Shown here in pieces: positions 34,418 through 41,905 of a stretch of 52,894 nucleotides of DNA. A model generated the notes under the pieces. It saw only the letters and a program-made list of their open reading frames with translations, was not told the DNA's origin and searched no databases. Positions within the stretch are counted from its first letter, which is position 1; the number at the start of each line of letters is the position of its first letter. The stretch comes from Nocardia sp. SYP-A9097. GTDB taxonomy: Bacteria > Actinomycetota > Actinomycetes > Mycobacteriales > Mycobacteriaceae. Both the position numbers and the translations under genes were made by a program. The stretch covers positions 1 through 52,894 of the forward strand of contig NZ_WJIC01000038.1 in NCBI RefSeq assembly GCF_009649815.1, written 5' to 3'.

Positions 34418-35889
34418 GCCGACACCCGCTTGGAGATCGAGGCGTGCTCAGGAAGGATCAGTCCTATGCCCAGGCTCGCGGCGAAGGTGGCGGCTTGGGC
34501 GGCGTAGCAGCGGCGAACACGCAGTCGCGCCGCCGCGGACATGGCCCGCACCGACGCTTCGATCCCAGGCAGATCGCCGTCGAGGGAAGCGGTGATAGTG
34601 ACCAGGGCTCCGAACCTGGTCAGTCCGGCGCCGTGGGCCTGTTCCTGACGCGCGGCGCGGGTGTTGTCCACTCGGATCGACGCGGAAGCAGAAGCGATCC
34701 CGCGTTCGGTCTGCTCCGCCGCCAGCGCGTCCTTGTAGTCGGAGTCGACGATATCGGTGGCCTCGGCGGCCGAGTGCAGCCGGTAGATCACCGCGACGCG
34801 TTTGCGCGGTACGTCCAGGCGCGGACGTAGGAGCTCCTCGAGTCCGGTTTCGAGCACCGCGCCCCGCGGTGGTGCGTCCATCTCCCAGGTGATCGATCGT
34901 GCACCGTCGTGGATGTAGTGGTCCCACCGATCCGCGTGTGCCACGGGGCCGACGCTGTCCCAGGACTGAGTGCGCAGGATTTCACGCCCGGCCCGCTCCA
35001 CATCGCGCTGTGAGGCCACGTCGTAGCGAGAACGCACCAGCCCCAACACTTCCCACGCCTCGAGCGGCGTCGCGGGCAGACCGGCGCGGGCAAGTTGGGA
35101 CAACACCCCCTGCAGGCGCTGACCGATCTCGCGGGCCTGCTCGGCGGTGTCGCGGCGGATCCGGCCTTTGCCGATCGCCCGGTAGGTGATCGCGATCCTG
35201 GCTTCGATGCGGACACCGACTCCACCGATATCGGTGGCGGCTTCGCGCATCACTGTCTGCGCGAACTCCGGCGCCCCAGGACGCACCAGCCGCGCGACTT
35301 CCCGCCGTTGTTTGAGCCTGGTTTCCACGACATTGTCCAGGACCGAGGTCACCGCCACGACTTCCCCGCCGCGCGATTGCGCGGCCAGGAACTGCCCGTA
35401 ATCCTCGACCCAGGCATCGATCTGGGATTGGTCGACAAGTTCCTTGCCGCGCGGCATCACCCGCAGCACCACGCAGTAGTGATCGGTCCGCCGAATATGG
35501 ATCACCGCGAAACGCTTACCGCCCGGGGTCTCGTATTCCGACAGTCGCGAATCCGCCAGCAGGCCAGGCAATCTCGCCAACCCCGGGATCCGGGAGAAAC
35601 GACCCGCCCGGTACTCGAGTTCGCCGCGCCCCCGGGCCCTGGCGAACTGCGCTCGCAGGACCACGACCTCCCAGCCGGTGCGGCCGTTGATCGTGATCGC
35701 GAGCGGGACGAAAAGCACTGCACTGCAACCGATTACCAAACCCACCAGCGACAGAGAATGAGTGAGCATGAAGGTCAGCATCACCACGATCACCAGGACG
35801 AGACCGAGCATGCTCACCCCCCACGTGAGCCCGAAGAACCCGGCGGAACGGGGCTTCTCCCACCGCCCGTACATGCGCGTGGAGGTCAT
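34414..35889 (-). CDS. SCO6880-family transfer protein
   Basis: A 491-residue protein. The N-terminus has two membrane segments (about residues 20-45 and 46-66) and resembles the PrgI-like module, followed by GRTGWEVVVLRAQFARARGR and a large cytoplasmic domain. It matches the actinobacterial SCO6880 family, which always sits beside VirB4-type genes and probably supplies the missing N-terminal half of VirB4. It starts at ATG 35889 with a 4-base overlap upstream and downstream, so all three core genes are coupled. Confidence 0.85.
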   Translation of the reverse strand: MTSTRMYGRWEKPRSAGFFGLTWGVSMLGLVLVIVVMLTFMLTHSLSLVGLVIGCSAVLFVPLAITINGRTGWEVVVLRAQFARARGRGELEYRAGRFSRIPGLARLPGLLADSRLSEYETPGGKRFAVIHIRRTDHYCVVLRVMPRGKELVDQSQIDAWVEDYGQFLAAQSRGGEVVAVTSVLDNVVETRLKQRREVARLVRPGAPEFAQTVMREAATDIGGVGVRIEARIAITYRAIGKGRIRRDTAEQAREIGQRLQGVLSQLARAGLPATPLEAWEVLGLVRSRYDVASQRDVERAGREILRTQSWDSVGPVAHADRWDHYIHDGARSITWEMDAPPRGAVLETGLEELLRPRLDVPRKRVAVIYRLHSAAEATDIVDSDYKDALAAEQTERGIASASASIRVDNTRAARQEQAHGAGLTRFGALVTITASLDGDLPGIEASVRAMSAAARLRVRRCYAAQAATFAASLGIGLILPEHASISKRVSA

Positions 35890-37340
35890 CGCCGAACCTC
35901 CAACGGCCCCGGCATATCCGCATCCCAACCAGCCTCCGCGGCCTCACGTACACCGCCTTCCACAGCCGAACCCGCCTGCTGCACCGCCTGTTTCACGCCT
36001 TGAGCGGCCATTACCGCCACTCCCGCAGGCCCTGCCGCCGCAGCCGCACCCTTCGCTGCGGCCGCGCCACCGCCCTGCCCGCCCGCGGCGGCCTGACCGC
36101 TGGCCGAACCCCCTCCGCCGCTTGATGTGCCCGGCCCACCGCGACCACCGCCACCGGAGGAGCTGTTACCACCACCACCGCCCCCGGACATCGGCCGCCC
36201 TCCGCCACCACCAGGCGGAGGCGCTGGAGGTGGGCCGCCGTTCTCACCACCGGACCCATTGCCCGGGGTGTTCTGGCCTTCGCTGACCTTGCGCGCGTTG
36301 GATCGTTTGCCGCCGATAGACCCCATGGCAACACCGAACGCGCCACCGGCCAGGGCAGCAGCCGCTCCTCCCCCGCCCCCCAAAGTCGAAACCGCTGGCG
36401 CGATCAACCGCATCAGCGCCGGCAGTACCACCGACACCGACAGCAGCAGAAGCAAGCCCAGCAGCGCCAATTGCGCATCCGGCTGGCCACCATTGCCGGT
36501 ACCCGCAGCGGTGAATGCGATCGCGTAGACAAGGGCGCCGACCGGCTTCCACAACACGAACGCCAACGCCCACGACAACATTCGCTTGTAGGCCTGCGAG
36601 CCGGGACCGGTCCCAGCCGCGGCAGCCGCCAGCGGTACCCCTGCCACCACCAGGACCAGAACCGCCTGCCGGATCACCAGCATCACCAATTGCACCAGCA
36701 TGCTGATGAGCCCCAGCATCCAAAGCAACAGCAAGACACCGGTTCCCAAGCTGCCATTCGTGCGCAGGTCATAATCCACCAGGCGCGATATCGCCCCGTC
36801 CAGATCCCCTCGGGTCGCACCGAAGATCACCCAGTTGCTGAAGGCATCGCCTGCCTTGGTCCCCGTGGTGATCAGAGCCGAGAACATCATCGAGGCGAAC
36901 ACCGCCCGAGCGAAGATCAGGAAGCTCTCCTGCGCTTCGCCCGCGACTCCCCCCCGTTTAGCCATGGCTAGTCGCGCGGCCGCGAAGAGTATGCCCGCGA
37001 TCATCAACAGCACTTGTAGGCCGCTGGTGTACTCGCGAATCGATGTCAGCACCGGCCCTGGCTCGCCGGTGTTGGATGCCAACTGCGGCGAAGGCAAGGT
37101 GACCCACCAGGTCATCGACATTCGAACGATCTTGGCCAGTCCGTGGCCGAAACCGTCCACGAACTCATCGAAGGCCGAGTTTGCCGCCGATCCAGCCGCT
37201 TTTTCTCCAAAGTCCTTCAGTTGGCACACAGCACCGACGACATTCGGCAAGTTGCACAAGATCTTGCCGGGTGAGAATTGCGTGTGTACTTCGCTGGGAT
37301 CGCCCATTGGTGCAGCAAGTTTCATGATCTCGGCGTTCAT
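35886..37340 (-). CDS. VirB6/TrbL-like polytopic channel protein
   Basis: A 484-residue protein with at least six hydrophobic segments between about residues 100 and 330 (for example GTGVLLLLWMLGLISMLVQL). The C-terminal 120 residues are an extremely Gly/Pro/Ser-rich low-complexity region followed by an alanine-rich helix. This topology is that of VirB6/TrbL inner-membrane channel subunits. An N-terminal Cys pair (ILCNLPNVVGAVC) could form a disulfide outside. The ATG at 37340 overlaps the stop of the upstream gene; GGAAGGG lies 9 bases before it. Confidence 0.8.
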   Translation of the reverse strand: MNAEIMKLAAPMGDPSEVHTQFSPGKILCNLPNVVGAVCQLKDFGEKAAGSAANSAFDEFVDGFGHGLAKIVRMSMTWWVTLPSPQLASNTGEPGPVLTSIREYTSGLQVLLMIAGILFAAARLAMAKRGGVAGEAQESFLIFARAVFASMMFSALITTGTKAGDAFSNWVIFGATRGDLDGAISRLVDYDLRTNGSLGTGVLLLLWMLGLISMLVQLVMLVIRQAVLVLVVAGVPLAAAAAGTGPGSQAYKRMLSWALAFVLWKPVGALVYAIAFTAAGTGNGGQPDAQLALLGLLLLLSVSVVLPALMRLIAPAVSTLGGGGGAAAALAGGAFGVAMGSIGGKRSNARKVSEGQNTPGNGSGGENGGPPPAPPPGGGGGRPMSGGGGGGNSSSGGGGRGGPGTSSGGGGSASGQAAAGGQGGGAAAAKGAAAAAGPAGVAVMAAQGVKQAVQQAGSAVEGGVREAAEAGWDADMPGPLEVRR

Positions 37341-38143
37341 GACGTTGTTCCCTTCCACGAACCGAAATCGATCAGGCTGCCGACGGGAATCGCTGGGTCC
37401 CAGAGGGATTCAATTGCGTCGGGGACCCTCACCCGCCAATCGCCGTCGTGCCACGCCATGGGCCAGTTGGCGTACGCCCATCCGCCGCTGGCGCGGACTG
37501 CGATCTGCACGACCGCGAAGTCGGCGCGATAGCCAGGCAGTATTCGGATTCCCTCAGGGACCACGAGATAGGTTGCCGCGGTGGGTGTTTCGGCACGACT
37601 CTGCGCGATCCGGTCCACGAGCGGTTGGCCACCACCGAGGTATCGGGCGCGAACGACGTTCGGCCAGATATCGTCCGGCGCGGCGAAAGCGCGCGCGATG
37701 GCGTCACAGGCCGCCAGTGCCGCCCCTTGGGGTGTGTCAGCGAAACCTGACGCCACCCCGCGCTCGATCGAGGTAGGCCCGTCGCTGCCTGAAACCGGCA
37801 GCGCCGCACCGCCCCAGCCACGCTGCCATCGCAGGCGGCTTGGAGCGACGGTCAAATAGTTCGACTGCTCTGGATCTGGTCGCCACGCTGGATCCTGGGC
37901 GAGCGGCTCTCCGGCGGGGTCCGCCGGAACTTCGAGCCGATTTCCGAACAGGTCGGTCGTCGGTATACCCCGAACACCCGTTGGGTCGATCACGTTGCCC
38001 TCCGACGGTGTCACTTTTCCCGACGGGGGCGAGGACACATCGCTGGGATGGCCACGGTCGTTGTTGACGCCGAAAACGGTGACGGTGATGACAACCACGG
38101 CGACGCTCAGCAGCAGCATGAGTTTCAGGCGAGGGTGCTTCAT
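37337..38143 (-). CDS. Membrane-anchored transfer protein, NTF2-like (VirB8-type role)
   Basis: A 268-residue protein with one N-terminal membrane segment (residues 8-26), a Pro/Ser-rich linker and a C-terminal domain. The motif GFADTPQGAALAACDAIARA and the ending WAYANWPMAWHDGDWRVRVP match the lipoprotein encoded just upstream at 38164-38799, so the two are paralogs. Topology and position fit an extracytoplasmic adaptor analogous to VirB8. I assign no named family. Confidence 0.7.
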   Translation of the reverse strand: MKHPRLKLMLLLSVAVVVITVTVFGVNNDRGHPSDVSSPPSGKVTPSEGNVIDPTGVRGIPTTDLFGNRLEVPADPAGEPLAQDPAWRPDPEQSNYLTVAPSRLRWQRGWGGAALPVSGSDGPTSIERGVASGFADTPQGAALAACDAIARAFAAPDDIWPNVVRARYLGGGQPLVDRIAQSRAETPTAATYLVVPEGIRILPGYRADFAVVQIAVRASGGWAYANWPMAWHDGDWRVRVPDAIESLWDPAIPVGSLIDFGSWKGTTS

Positions 38144-38163
38144 GGCAAATACGTCCTGGATAT

Positions 38164-38799
38164 CTATTGGCGCGGCAAAGCAATCAGCTCGTCCGGCAGC
38201 GCGGCCACGGTGGTCACAGGTGACGATTGAGGTTGCGTGAGCAGGAGCAACTTCCAGTCCCCCCGCTGCCAGACAACGTTTGCCCTGTTGCGGGTTATCG
38301 ATCGGTCGGCTTGGACGGCATAGATGTCGATGTCAGCAGCGGCCGGTATGTAGCTCACTATCCGGTAGCCCGCGATCGTCAGGCCGTCGGCTGTGGCGGG
38401 CCCGGTGACAGAGATCTGGGCACGCGCTACCGCCCAGGCATCACGCCCTAGACCGGGCGCCAGCATTTGCTGAGCGATCGTCACCCATTGACTGTCGGCG
38501 GCTACCGATATCCGGACTGTTGCGTGGATCGCGGCCAGGGATGCGCCGATGGGATTGTGGTCGAATCCGCTCACCACAGCGCCTGCGTAATTGCGCGGAC
38601 CCTGGTCCGCGACCGGGAGCGAGATCCCTTGGAAAGGAACGGATTTCAAGTTGGTCGGGCGCGCTTCGAAGTCGGGGGCCGCGAGCGCACCAGGCCCTTC
38701 ACTGGTTGCGCGTTGAGCACAGCCAGCGCACAGGATGGCCCACACGAACATTCCGAGTCCGAATGCAGTCCTGGAGATGAGTGCCACTGGGTGGTTCAT
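38164..38799 (-). CDS. Lipoprotein paralog of the adjacent transfer protein
   Basis: A 211-residue protein with a clear lipoprotein signal: FVWAILCAGC, cleaved before the last Cys. The mature part contains GFDHNPIGASLAAIHATVRI and a closing NVVWQRGDWKLLLL, equivalent to the segments in the neighbour at 37337-38143. The ATG at 38799 was chosen because it gives a normal signal peptide and is preceded by AGGAGATACGG. It is probably anchored on the outer face of the plasma membrane as part of the secretion channel. Confidence 0.75.
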   Translation of the reverse strand: MNHPVALISRTAFGLGMFVWAILCAGCAQRATSEGPGALAAPDFEARPTNLKSVPFQGISLPVADQGPRNYAGAVVSGFDHNPIGASLAAIHATVRISVAADSQWVTIAQQMLAPGLGRDAWAVARAQISVTGPATADGLTIAGYRIVSYIPAAADIDIYAVQADRSITRNRANVVWQRGDWKLLLLTQPQSSPVTTVAALPDELIALPRQ

Positions 38800-38819
38800 C
38801 CGTATCTCCTCGTGGTTAG

Positions 38820-39053
38820 TCAGTGGGTGGGAAACAGTGCAGCGGCGATGCCGCTGGCCGAGCCGATCAGAGCGGCGGCGAGCAGTGCGCCGGCGAATCC
38901 TTCGACGGCTTCTTCGCGGTAGAGCCGGATCGCCAGCAGGCCGGCGAGGTAGATGGTGCGGGCGATGCACAGCAGCAGGACCATCCATGCCAGCCATCCC
39001 AATAGCGGGTAGAGGTACTGGGTGACTTGCGGGGGAAGGGATTTGGCGCTCAC
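38820..39053 (-). CDS. Small two-pass membrane protein
   Basis: A 77-residue protein starting at a GTG that overlaps the stop of the hydrolase gene. Two hydrophobic stretches (about residues 14-40 and 52-72) are separated by a short charged loop (RLYREEAVEG). Small proteins like this are frequent in type IV secretion operons (VirB2- or VirB3-like), but no signature allows a firm choice. Confidence 0.65.
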   Translation of the reverse strand: MSAKSLPPQVTQYLYPLLGWLAWMVLLLCIARTIYLAGLLAIRLYREEAVEGFAGALLAAALIGSASGIAAALFPTH

Positions 39054-39985
39054 GGCGAGTCCTCTCGCCCGTCGACTGTGGTTTCCTCGGTGCTGCTGAT
39101 CAGTCGGTCGATCTCGCGGCGGTAGGCGACTTCGAGTGCTTGCAGGATGACCTCGGCGGCGCGGTCGGGTTGCACGTGCGGCAGGAAATGCCCTGCCCCG
39201 GGTACGAGCTCGTAGTCGGCCCAGATCTGGTCGGCCAGACGTACCGACTGGGTCGATGGCACAACCCGATCGCGCTCGCCGGCGATCACGAACGTGGGAA
39301 TCCGGCGGAGGATCGCTGTGCTCTCGGGGCTGAGAGCGAAGGTGCTGTAGGCGCCCATCACGTCCGCCAGCACGCGTGAGTCTCCACTGTGCGCCCCACA
39401 CATCAGATGCGCTTTCGATCCCCATCGACGGCTCGCACTGCGGAACTGTCGTTCGGCTACTGCGGCTGTTGCCGCGGCTACGCCGTCGAGCCGCGTGCGG
39501 CGCAGTTGCGGGACTCGTTTGATCAACTGGCGGTAATGCTGTGGCAGGCTGGGGAATTCGGGAAACTCACCCGCACCGCCGAACAGCACCAGCGCCGACA
39601 AGGCCGCGGCGTGCGTCGGGTGGTGTTGCGCGTAGGCGGCCGCGAGCAGTGAGCTGGCCGAGTGGGTGACGAGCACGATTTCGCCGGTGGCGTGCGCCAG
39701 GACGGTGTCGAGGTCGTCGACCAGGTGGCGCAGGGTGGTGGCGGCGCGGCGGTCGGGTCGGCCCGAGCGGCCGTGGCCGCGTTGGTCGTAGACGATCTGC
39801 GTGATTTCCCCGCCGAGGCGGTCGTGCAGGCATTCGGTCACCGGCGCCCAATAGTTGCCGTCGCACAGCAGACCATGGACGTAGACCACGGTCGCCGGTG
39901 CCGAGGGTGAGCCCAGCCGTGTGACAGCCAGGAGTAAGTCGTCGACGGTGGGAATGGTCAGAACGCAACGATGGAACGCGGTCAT
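39050..39985 (-). CDS. Alpha/beta hydrolase inside the transfer operon
   Basis: A 311-residue alpha/beta hydrolase. The oxyanion motif is VYVHGLLCDGNYW, the nucleophile region is LVTHSASS with Ser109, the acid is in AGERDRVVP and the catalytic His in PGAGHFLPHVQP. The nucleophile elbow T-H-S-A-S departs from the usual G-x-S-x-G, although the Ser is kept. There is no signal peptide. It is unusual to find such an enzyme between secretion-channel genes. A role in modifying a mycolate-type lipid or a secreted substrate is possible but unproven. The ATG at 39985 has only a weak ribosome binding site. Confidence 0.8.
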   Translation of the reverse strand: MTAFHRCVLTIPTVDDLLLAVTRLGSPSAPATVVYVHGLLCDGNYWAPVTECLHDRLGGEITQIVYDQRGHGRSGRPDRRAATTLRHLVDDLDTVLAHATGEIVLVTHSASSLLAAAYAQHHPTHAAALSALVLFGGAGEFPEFPSLPQHYRQLIKRVPQLRRTRLDGVAAATAAVAERQFRSASRRWGSKAHLMCGAHSGDSRVLADVMGAYSTFALSPESTAILRRIPTFVIAGERDRVVPSTQSVRLADQIWADYELVPGAGHFLPHVQPDRAAEVILQALEVAYRREIDRLISSTEETTVDGREDSP

Positions 39986-40111
39986 GGCAGTGATGTCCTG
40001 GTAGATCGGAGTCGGGAGGAAGGCTGAACCGAGGCGCGGGCCGCGCGGCAGAGAACACCGCGCGCTGGTGGTCGAGAGGTGTTCGCCACCAATGGTTTTC
40101 ACAGTGCCCGG

Positions 40112-40405
40112 TCATTTGGCGCTGGTGATCTGGGTCATGATCGTTCCGGCGCTGGTGGCGATGATGCCGCCGACCAGGGCGCCCAGGACGATCTTGGGAG
40201 CTTCGACGGCGCCACCGTGCCAGCGTTCCCATGCGAACTTGCCGCCGGCGTAGATGAGCGCCGCGATTCCGGCGAGCATCACGAACCACGACAGCCAGTT
40301 CACGATCTTGAGAATGCCTGCGGACCCCGGTGGCGCTTCGGGAGTGATGTTGACCTGCTGAGCCAGCACACCGATGCTCTCGATGAGAAGGTGCGGGGTC
40401 GTCAT
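40112..40405 (-). CDS. VirB2/TrbC-like small membrane protein
   Basis: A 97-residue protein with an N-terminal stretch of about 27 residues followed by two hydrophobic helices (about residues 30-55 and 70-92) joined by a basic loop (GGKFAWERWHGG). This layout, with a glycine-rich second helix (GALVGGIIATSAGTIM), resembles pilin-like VirB2/TrbC subunits. The ATG at 40405 overlaps the stop of the ParA-like gene. The assignment is from topology and context only. Confidence 0.65.
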   Translation of the reverse strand: MTTPHLLIESIGVLAQQVNITPEAPPGSAGILKIVNWLSWFVMLAGIAALIYAGGKFAWERWHGGAVEAPKIVLGALVGGIIATSAGTIMTQITSAK

Positions 40406-41064
40406 CGCGGGCTCCCCGAAGCCTCTTCGTCGGGGTGAGCACGTGTGGCAGCGATGCGGGCGGTGATGGCAGTGCCGGCGCGGTGCACGTCGATGGGCAC
40501 GGCCGTGGTCAGGTTCGCCCGGCGCGGCGGTGGCGGGTCGTTCGGCGCGAACTGTGCGAGTTCGTCGAGTTCGCACACGATGAGTTCGTCGTGCCAGTCG
40601 ATGGACCAGATCGCCCCATCCACCAGGTCCTCGACGATGCGCCGATAGCGCCGGACCGCCGCGGGAACCCTGCCGGGGCGCGCAGGGGTTACCACCAGAC
40701 CGAGAATGCTGATCCCCGCCGGAGCGAGTCCCGCATGCCATTCCCGAAGTCGATCTGCGGCAGCGGTGAGGCCGGGTATGCAGTCACGGGCGGCGACCAC
40801 GACCCGTTGGGTGGTGCGCGTCGAGGCGGGCCACGCAAGCCCGGAATCGGCTGCGTGTGCCCACCACCGTGTCAGTGTGGATGTGCCGGCGCCTCCGTGT
40901 GCGCCGAGCATGGCAAATAGTGGCGGGTAGGGCCCGGTCGTGGGTAACGGCTCCTGTCGCAGGGTGGCCTGGCGCTCGGCGACGGGTGCGGCGATAGTGT
41001 CCGGATCCAGCCGCCCGGGTTCCGCGTTGTCGGGATCGTGGAGGCGAATGACGTTGGCGTGCAT
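40402..41064 (-). CDS. ParA/MinD-like P-loop protein (DUF6668 type)
   Basis: A 220-residue protein with a deviant P-loop of the ParA/MinD kind (MLGAHGGAGTSTLTRWW) at about residues 52-68, then VVVAARDCIPGL and a central helical region. It lacks the full set of ParA motifs. It matches the DUF6668-type proteins found beside actinobacterial type IV secretion genes. A role in positioning the apparatus or plasmid is plausible. It overlaps the VirB2-like gene by 4 bases. Confidence 0.7.
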   Translation of the reverse strand: MHANVIRLHDPDNAEPGRLDPDTIAAPVAERQATLRQEPLPTTGPYPPLFAMLGAHGGAGTSTLTRWWAHAADSGLAWPASTRTTQRVVVAARDCIPGLTAAADRLREWHAGLAPAGISILGLVVTPARPGRVPAAVRRYRRIVEDLVDGAIWSIDWHDELIVCELDELAQFAPNDPPPPRRANLTTAVPIDVHRAGTAITARIAATRAHPDEEASGSPR

Positions 41065-41068
41065 CGCC

Positions 41069-41788
41069 TTACCCCTGCTTCTGGATGTTGTTGATCTGCA
41101 GCCCCGACTCGGTGCGGCGCAGGTTGATCACCTGCAGGTAGTCCGTTCGGGTGTGATCGGGGTGGAGCTCGACGAGGTGCACATTGACTGTGGTGTCGGC
41201 GATCGGTGTGATCGCCACGCAGTGCGTGGTTCCGACTGGGACCGAAGCGATCCCGGCGGCGAGCGGTTCGAGTGCGATCCCGGCGTCCGGTGCCAGCAGA
41301 CGTATTGCTGTGTCCGCCGAGCGTTGCCGGTAGTAGGCGTACTCGAATGCCGCGATCACCCCCGCCACGCTCGAGGTATCGCCGATGCCCTCAGTGATCG
41401 TCGCCGCGGACAGCCCCGCGCACGCGCCCTCACGCATCGCCGCAGGGGTGGTCGATGGCGCGGTGGTGGTCGACACGGCTACCGGAGGCTCGCCGGTCGG
41501 GCGCAGGGCGAGAACTGCTGCGATGGTCACGGTCGTCGCGACTGCCGTGGTCAGGATCGGTGCGATCCACCGGCGCACCGATGGACTCGGTGTGCGGCGC
41601 GCGGTGGTGCCGCCGGTGCGTCCTGTCGGCCGGGCATCGCCGGAATCGTCCTCCAGCCAACGCCATTCGGTTTCGTCGGTCTGGGACGTCCTGGTCGGGG
41701 TGGGCAGTGATGTGGGTGGTGTGTCGTCGAGCCAGCCCCACTCGTTGTCAACGCGGGTGAAGGCATCGGTGGAATTGTTGTGGGGCAT
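41069..41788 (-). CDS. Single-pass membrane protein of the transfer region
   Basis: A 239-residue protein. The cytoplasmic N-terminal 70 residues have a repeated acidic-aromatic motif (EWGWLDD and EWRWLEDD). One membrane segment follows (about 75-95), then a Thr/Pro linker and an extracytoplasmic domain of about 120 residues. AGGAGGTGAATCCTG precedes the ATG. The two E-W-x-W-L-(D/E)-D motifs look like short docking motifs for a cytoplasmic partner. Family unknown. Confidence 0.7.
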   Translation of the reverse strand: MPHNNSTDAFTRVDNEWGWLDDTPPTSLPTPTRTSQTDETEWRWLEDDSGDARPTGRTGGTTARRTPSPSVRRWIAPILTTAVATTVTIAAVLALRPTGEPPVAVSTTTAPSTTPAAMREGACAGLSAATITEGIGDTSSVAGVIAAFEYAYYRQRSADTAIRLLAPDAGIALEPLAAGIASVPVGTTHCVAITPIADTTVNVHLVELHPDHTRTDYLQVINLRRTESGLQINNIQKQG

Positions 41789-41830
41789 CAGGATTCACCT
41801 CCTGGGGTCGGTTCGGTGGTGTGGTTCGGG

Positions 41831-41903
41831 CCCTTCGGGGAGACGGCCCGCGAGGGACTGGTCTGGTTGTCTCGGCGCTGAGACCACCGTCTGCCCCGAA
41901 GGG
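41831..41903 (-). terminator. Large imperfect stem-loop after the cutinase-like gene
   Basis: Arms CCCTTCGGGGAGACGG (41831-41846) and its near-complement (41887-41903) pair over 16 bases with one bulge. The structure begins 3 bases beyond the TAG stop at 41906-41908. It probably ends or attenuates the promoter-proximal transcript carrying the lipolytic genes before the secretion genes begin. Confidence 0.6.
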
Positions 41904-41905
41904 GT

